The notes beneath the pieces were generated by a model that was not told the DNA's origin, made no database searches, and saw nothing but the letters and a program-made list of their open reading frames with translations. The position numbers and the translations under genes are program-made. 64,000 bases of DNA from NCBI RefSeq assembly GCF_001427785.1, contig NZ_LMHM01000017.1:520031-584030 (forward strand). Reading direction: 5' to 3'. The DNA comes from Lysobacter sp. Root690 (GTDB taxonomy: Bacteria; Pseudomonadota; Gammaproteobacteria; Xanthomonadales; Xanthomonadaceae). Positions 59,991 to 64,000 of the stretch are shown here, one piece after another. How positions within the stretch are numbered: position 1 is the first letter of the stretch; each line of letters opens with the position of its first letter.

Positions 59991-60132
59991 GTCATTCCCG
60001 CGAACTCCCACAACCGTCATTCCCGCGAACGCGGGAATCCAGCGACTTTCGGTCCGGTAGAGGCAGCTCCCGCCCGCAGACACTCCCCCTGAAGATCAAA
60101 GCCACTGGATTCCCGCGTTCGCGGGAATGACG
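59991..60132. repeat. compound family E repeat
   Basis: A broken half copy (GTCATTCCCGCGAACTCCCA) is followed by a full dRS3-like inverted pair with 50 nt between the arms. The spacer contains GCGACTTTCGGTC, the inverse of a segment in the copy at 31966. Confidence 0.85.
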
Positions 60133-60264
60133 GGCTGGTGGATGCGTGGATGTGTTTAAGCAGGGGCAAAAGTTGAAGGGACGCGGAGAGAAGCAGAAAT
60201 AGCCGCGCGCGTGATAGCGCGGTCGACATTGCCGGCCACTATTCGAATGCTGCTGCTCGTAGCT

Positions 60265-60294
60265 GCTCGTGGCTCCACGCGTGGAGCCACGAGC
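60265..60294. repeat. perfect 30-bp palindrome
   Basis: GCTCGTGGCTCCACG is followed directly by its exact reverse complement, with no loop. It lies 535 nt upstream of the TonB-dependent receptor gene. Confidence 0.9.
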
Positions 60295-60828
60295 CCGGAC
60301 ACACCGCGACCGCCGCGCGCACATGGCCGCTCCCGCCGCGCTCACAAAAATCAGCGCTCGCGCAACTTCACGGCCTCATCAACCCCGCATCCATCGCATC
60401 GCGTTGCAGCGCGCGTGCGAATCCGTCTAATACTGCGCCGGAATGAACGACCGCCTAACGCAACTTGCGGGTTATCGCAAAAATTATCGCCTCGTTTAAT
60501 CGCTATTTACGCTAGCGAGCGAACGCGAGCACGCGCGATGAACGCACTAGCGCGCCATCGCAAACGATCAAGTCAGATTCGGCAAAGCGCACGACGAATT
60601 CGTCGATCGCCGCGCACACGCGTATCGCAAAAACAAAAATTATTTGCAAGTCGCAACGCGCGAATGCAACGCGATGCGTATCGACATTTCATGGCGCGTA
60701 TGCAGTCCATTGCTAGGGCCGATTCGGCAAATTTTCCCGGCCCTCGCCGCAAAGCAGCATCGACACTTCGAACGTAATTTTGCTGAGCGTTTTAACACGC
60801 TCATAACGAGATCACTGGAGAGAGATAG
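60295..60828. other. upstream region of the TonB-dependent receptor gene
   Basis: No convincing gene; open frames here are Arg-rich. The region has short AT-rich runs (CAAAAATTATCGC, CAAAAACAAAAATTATTTGC), unusual for this genome, and an inverted repeat TGAGCG-n8-CGCTCA at 60784-60803, 26 nt before the receptor ATG. It probably contains a promoter and a long 5' leader. Confidence 0.45.
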
Positions 60829-63738
60829 ATGAACCATCGCAGTCTGCGCCCGACGGCGCGGTACGGCTTGCTGCCGTCCGCTATCGCTGCGGCGTTAGTG
60901 TCGGCCTTCGTCCCCGCCATCGCGGGCGCACAGGAAGCCGACGCCTCCAATCAGGCGACCACCACGCTCGATCGCATTGAAGTCACCGGTTCGCGCATTC
61001 GCCAGGCCAGCCTGGAAACCGCGCAGCCGGTCGTCACCATGTCGCGCGCCGAAATCCAGAAGCAGGGTTTCACCAGCGTCGCCGACATCGTCCAGAACAT
61101 CACCGCCAGCGGCTCGCCGGCGATCTCGCGCGCCGATGCGCTGTCGTCGGGCGAAGAAGTCGGCGGCCAGTACGTCGACCTGCGCAACCTCGGCGCGCAG
61201 CGCACCCTGGTGCTGATCGACGGCAAGCGCATGGGCATCAGCTCGGCCGGTTTCTCCGACCTGGCCTCGATCCCCAGCTCGATCGTCGAGCGCATCGAAG
61301 TGCTGACCGACGGCGCGTCCGCGCTGTACGGCTCCGACGCCATCGCCGGCGTGGTCAACATCATCACCCGCAAGCGTTTCGACGGCCTGGAAGCCAGCGC
61401 CTACCTCGGCCAGTACGGCCAGGGCGACGGCAACAAGGAAATCTACAACTTCGTCATCGGCCAGACCGGCGAGCGCGGTTCGATCACCTTGGGCGCGGAA
61501 TACAGCAAGGAAGATCCGGTCCTGGCCAAGGACCGTTCGTTCACCCGTTACCCGAATGGCCCGCGCCATCCGTTCCCGACCGCCGACGACACCAACGGTT
61601 GGAGCCCGATCAACCAGTGGGGCACGCTGTTCGACGCCGCCGGTAATCCGCTGACCGCCAACCGCGGCACGACCGACACCAAGAACCCGAACAACTTCCA
61701 CCCGACCGACGGCATCCTCGACCAGGCCAACGCCAACGAGCAGATGTACCTGTCGACCGGTCTGGAGCGTCGTTCGGTGTTCGCGAACGCCGAGTTCGAC
61801 ATCACCGACAACGTGCGCGCCAAGGCCGACGTGCTGTACACGGATCGCGAAGCGACCCAGCAGATCGCCGGCTATCCGTTCCGCTCCAACGGCTTCACCA
61901 GCCGCTACGCGGGCGACCTGCGCCTGGACGGCAACAGCGCGTTCAACCCGCTGGGCTACGACGCCGACTTCTATCGCCGTGGCTGGGAAGTGCCGCGTCA
62001 GACCAAGTCCGAGCTGACCACCTACCGCTTCAGCGGCGGCCTGGAAGGCACGTTCGAATTCGCGGGCAAGCCGTGGGATTGGGACATCGGCTACGTCTAC
62101 AACCAGAACAAGGGCGTCAAGACCCAGACCGGCAACCTGTTCCTGCCGAACGCCGAGAAGGCGCTGGGCCCGTCGTTCATCGACGCCAGCGGCGTCGCGC
62201 GCTGCGGCACCGCGGCGGCTCCGATCGCCGGCTGCCTGGCCTGGAACCCGCTGCTGGGTCCGGACGTCAACGCGCCGGGTTCGATGAACAACAAGGAACT
62301 GCAGAAGTACCTGTTCCTGCCGACCCACGACACCTCGACCACCGAAACCCAGGTCTACAGCCTCAACCTCAGCGGCGTGCTCGCCACGCTGCCGGCGGGC
62401 GACCTCGGCATCGCGGCCGGTTATGAACACCGCAAGGAATCGGCGCATTACTCGCCCGACGCGCTGCTGCAGTCCGGCCTGAGCACCAGCCTGGCCGGCA
62501 GCGAAACCCAGGGCGGCTACTCGCTCGACGAGTTCTACGTCGAACTGGCCGTGCCGTTGCTGTCGGACGTGGCCTTCGCGAAGGAACTGTCGTTCAACAT
62601 CGCCGGCCGTTACTCCGACTACAACACCTTCGGCGACACCACCAACGGCAAGTTCAGCCTGAAGTGGAAGCCGATCGACGACCTGCTGATCCGCGGCACC
62701 TATGCGACGGGCTTCCGCGCCCCGACCGTGGCCGACCTGTACGGCGGCGTGGGCGAGAGCTTCGACAACTACACCGATCCGTGCGACACCGTGTTCGGCG
62801 CGGTCCGTGGCAACGCGCGTTGCGCCGCCGCGGTGCCGGTGAACTTCCGTCAGGCCGCGTCCGGCGGTTCGCCGGCGACCGGTCCGAACGCGCAGTCCAA
62901 CACCGCGTTCCTGTCGGGTTCCAACCCGAACCTGATCCCGGAAACCTCCAAGTCGACCACGATCGGTTTCGTCTACAGCCCGAGCTGGGTCAGCGGCCTC
63001 GACGTCAGCCTGGACTGGTGGAAGATCAAGATCGACGACGTGATCGCGGCCGAGACCGTGACCTCGCTGTTGAACAACTGCTACGTGCTCGGCATCGACG
63101 AAGCCTGCAGCCGCTTCGTGCGTAGCACCAACCCGCGCAGCCTGGGCCAGGTCGTGGGCGTGACCCGCACCCTGATCAACGGCGGCTACCAGGAAACCGC
63201 GGGTTACGACCTGGGCATTTCCTACCGTCTGCCCGAGACCCGTTTCGGCAACTTCGCGTTCAACTGGAAGACGACCTACGTCGACTACCTGGAATACAAG
63301 CGCGACAGCGAGTCGACCACCCCGGTCGAGCAGCGCACCAGTTGGGTTGCTAACGACAGCGCCAACTTCCGCGTGCGTTCGAACTTCAACGCCGACTGGA
63401 GCATGGGCGATTTCGGCGCGAGCTGGAACGTGCGTTACTACTCCGGTCTGAAGGAAGAGTGCGCGTACGATCTGGACGGCGGCCCGGAATGCGACATCCC
63501 GGATTACCGTTCGGCGTACAAGGGTCAGGTGGGCGTGCGTGAAGTGGGTTCGAACACCTTCCACGACATGCAGGTCCGCTACAACACCCCGTGGAATGCC
63601 ACCGTTGCCGTCGGCGCGAACAACGTGTTCGACCACATCGGCCAGACCATGTACAGCCAGCCGAACAGCAGCTTCAGCTACAACGGCAGCTTCGACATCG
63701 GCCGCTTCGTGTACATGAAGTACACCCAGCGTTTCTGA
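60829..63738 (+). CDS. TonB-dependent outer membrane receptor
   Basis: A 969-residue receptor. The signal peptide ends near residue 35 (AIAGAQ). The plug domain begins TTLDRIEVTGSRIRQAS and has LRNLGAQRTLVLIDGKRM, ERIEVLTDGASALYGSDAIAGVVNIITR; the beta-barrel follows, with the family motifs GTYATGFRAPTVADLYGG, NLIPETSKSTTIGFVY, and ends YMKYTQRF with the outer-membrane C-terminal Phe. It belongs to the large xanthomonad group of receptors for glycans or unknown nutrients. GGAGAGAG precedes the ATG. Monocistronic, with a terminator after it. Confidence 0.94.
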   Translation: MNHRSLRPTARYGLLPSAIAAALVSAFVPAIAGAQEADASNQATTTLDRIEVTGSRIRQASLETAQPVVTMSRAEIQKQGFTSVADIVQNITASGSPAISRADALSSGEEVGGQYVDLRNLGAQRTLVLIDGKRMGISSAGFSDLASIPSSIVERIEVLTDGASALYGSDAIAGVVNIITRKRFDGLEASAYLGQYGQGDGNKEIYNFVIGQTGERGSITLGAEYSKEDPVLAKDRSFTRYPNGPRHPFPTADDTNGWSPINQWGTLFDAAGNPLTANRGTTDTKNPNNFHPTDGILDQANANEQMYLSTGLERRSVFANAEFDITDNVRAKADVLYTDREATQQIAGYPFRSNGFTSRYAGDLRLDGNSAFNPLGYDADFYRRGWEVPRQTKSELTTYRFSGGLEGTFEFAGKPWDWDIGYVYNQNKGVKTQTGNLFLPNAEKALGPSFIDASGVARCGTAAAPIAGCLAWNPLLGPDVNAPGSMNNKELQKYLFLPTHDTSTTETQVYSLNLSGVLATLPAGDLGIAAGYEHRKESAHYSPDALLQSGLSTSLAGSETQGGYSLDEFYVELAVPLLSDVAFAKELSFNIAGRYSDYNTFGDTTNGKFSLKWKPIDDLLIRGTYATGFRAPTVADLYGGVGESFDNYTDPCDTVFGAVRGNARCAAAVPVNFRQAASGGSPATGPNAQSNTAFLSGSNPNLIPETSKSTTIGFVYSPSWVSGLDVSLDWWKIKIDDVIAAETVTSLLNNCYVLGIDEACSRFVRSTNPRSLGQVVGVTRTLINGGYQETAGYDLGISYRLPETRFGNFAFNWKTTYVDYLEYKRDSESTTPVEQRTSWVANDSANFRVRSNFNADWSMGDFGASWNVRYYSGLKEECAYDLDGGPECDIPDYRSAYKGQVGVREVGSNTFHDMQVRYNTPWNATVAVGANNVFDHIGQTMYSQPNSSFSYNGSFDIGRFVYMKYTQRF

Positions 63739-63765
63739 TAAGAAGTCAGGCGGTACCGCGATACG

Positions 63766-63796
63766 ACTACGGCCCCGAAAGGGGCCGTAGTTTTTT
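63766..63796 (+). terminator. terminator of the TonB-dependent receptor gene
   Basis: CTACGGCCCC-gaaa-GGGGCCGTAG followed by TTTTTT, 28 nt after the stop codon; a strong GNRA-loop intrinsic terminator. Confidence 0.95.
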
Positions 63797-63912
63797 GTTG
63801 TTCGGGATTTGAGTTTGGGGAACCAGAACTCGAATCGTTAGTTGCGGCGTTGCATCGACGCGCACGAATCGCATCGCGGCATCGTGCGATCGACACCCGA
63901 AGTGTCGGGCGT

Positions 63913-63956
63913 TTGTCTCCCTCTCCCGCTTGCGGGAGAGGGCCGGGGTGAGGGAA
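63913..63956. repeat. family D palindrome
   Basis: TCTCCCTCTCCCGC-tt-GCGGGAGAGGG followed by GGGGTGAGGG. The rest of the right edge to 64000 shows no gene. Confidence 0.8.
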
Positions 63957-64000
63957 GAGCGCCGCAGGCGCGAATGCTCTTGCGGCGCGGTGCGAGTACC

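Noticed and set aside
60211..60777. 188-residue open frame upstream of the TonB receptor
   Set aside because: Arg/Thr/Ser-rich, crosses a 30-bp palindrome, no ribosome-binding site and no family resemblance.

Overview
The window is a high-GC gammaproteobacterial chromosome segment, almost certainly from Lysobacter or a close relative in the Xanthomonadaceae. The evidence is a gene for beta-lytic metalloendopeptidase (50394-51530) with the classic 179-residue mature M23 domain, a type IV secretion effector ending in an XVIPCD domain (311-1729), a TonB-dependent receptor, xanthomonad-type lipid A/core genes, and many dispersed palindromic repeats of the kinds common in this family. No tRNA, rRNA, CRISPR array, prophage or insertion sequence was seen.

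Layout: 311-2401 (-) is an antibacterial effector/immunity pair. 3074-10382 holds glnE, an Imm22-like protein, an ELM1-family protein, a RutE-like reductase, YceI, a pirin and a zinc-finger protein. 10393-15528 is a lipopolysaccharide block: GT4 glycosyltransferase, O-antigen-ligase-like protein, LpxL (opposite strand) and WaaA. 15943-23701 is an export block: tolC-pcm and a TetR regulator on the minus strand, divergent from an RND adaptor and pump. 23875-28403 (-) is glpD-glpF-glpK for glycerol use. 28701-41010 (-) is one long branched-chain amino acid operon: leader peptide, ilvD, ilvC, ilvG, ilvM, ilvE, ilvA, leuA, leuC, leuD, leuB, terminator. 41353-43626 is a secreted DUF11 protein. 43712-49088 (-) is thrL-thrA-thrB-thrC. 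The rest carries a PEBP-like protein, the beta-lytic protease, a lipoprotein, a TPP riboswitch with thiC, an ion channel, a CadC-like regulator with a beta-propeller, an AraC regulator and a TonB-dependent receptor.

The main system-level point is that threonine and branched-chain amino acid synthesis sit side by side, and each operon begins with a short leader peptide that was not called as a gene because of its size. The ilv leader has a run of Leu/Ile/Val codons and a textbook terminator/antiterminator pair. The thr leader has a run of Thr codons and mutually exclusive hairpins, but no U-tract. Neither leader has a Shine-Dalgarno site, and both start about 30 nt after a TTGAC(A/G) hexamer, so they may be translated from leaderless mRNAs. 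The threonine deaminase in the operon lacks the usual isoleucine-sensing domain, which makes leader-based control more important.

Other unusual items are a duplicated, mostly synonymously diverged tail of the O-antigen-ligase gene (a likely allele-replacement scar), a heptanucleotide tandem repeat upstream of glpF, a possible small RNA near 2768-2844, two start sites on the immunity gene, and five dispersed repeat families filling most intergenic gaps.
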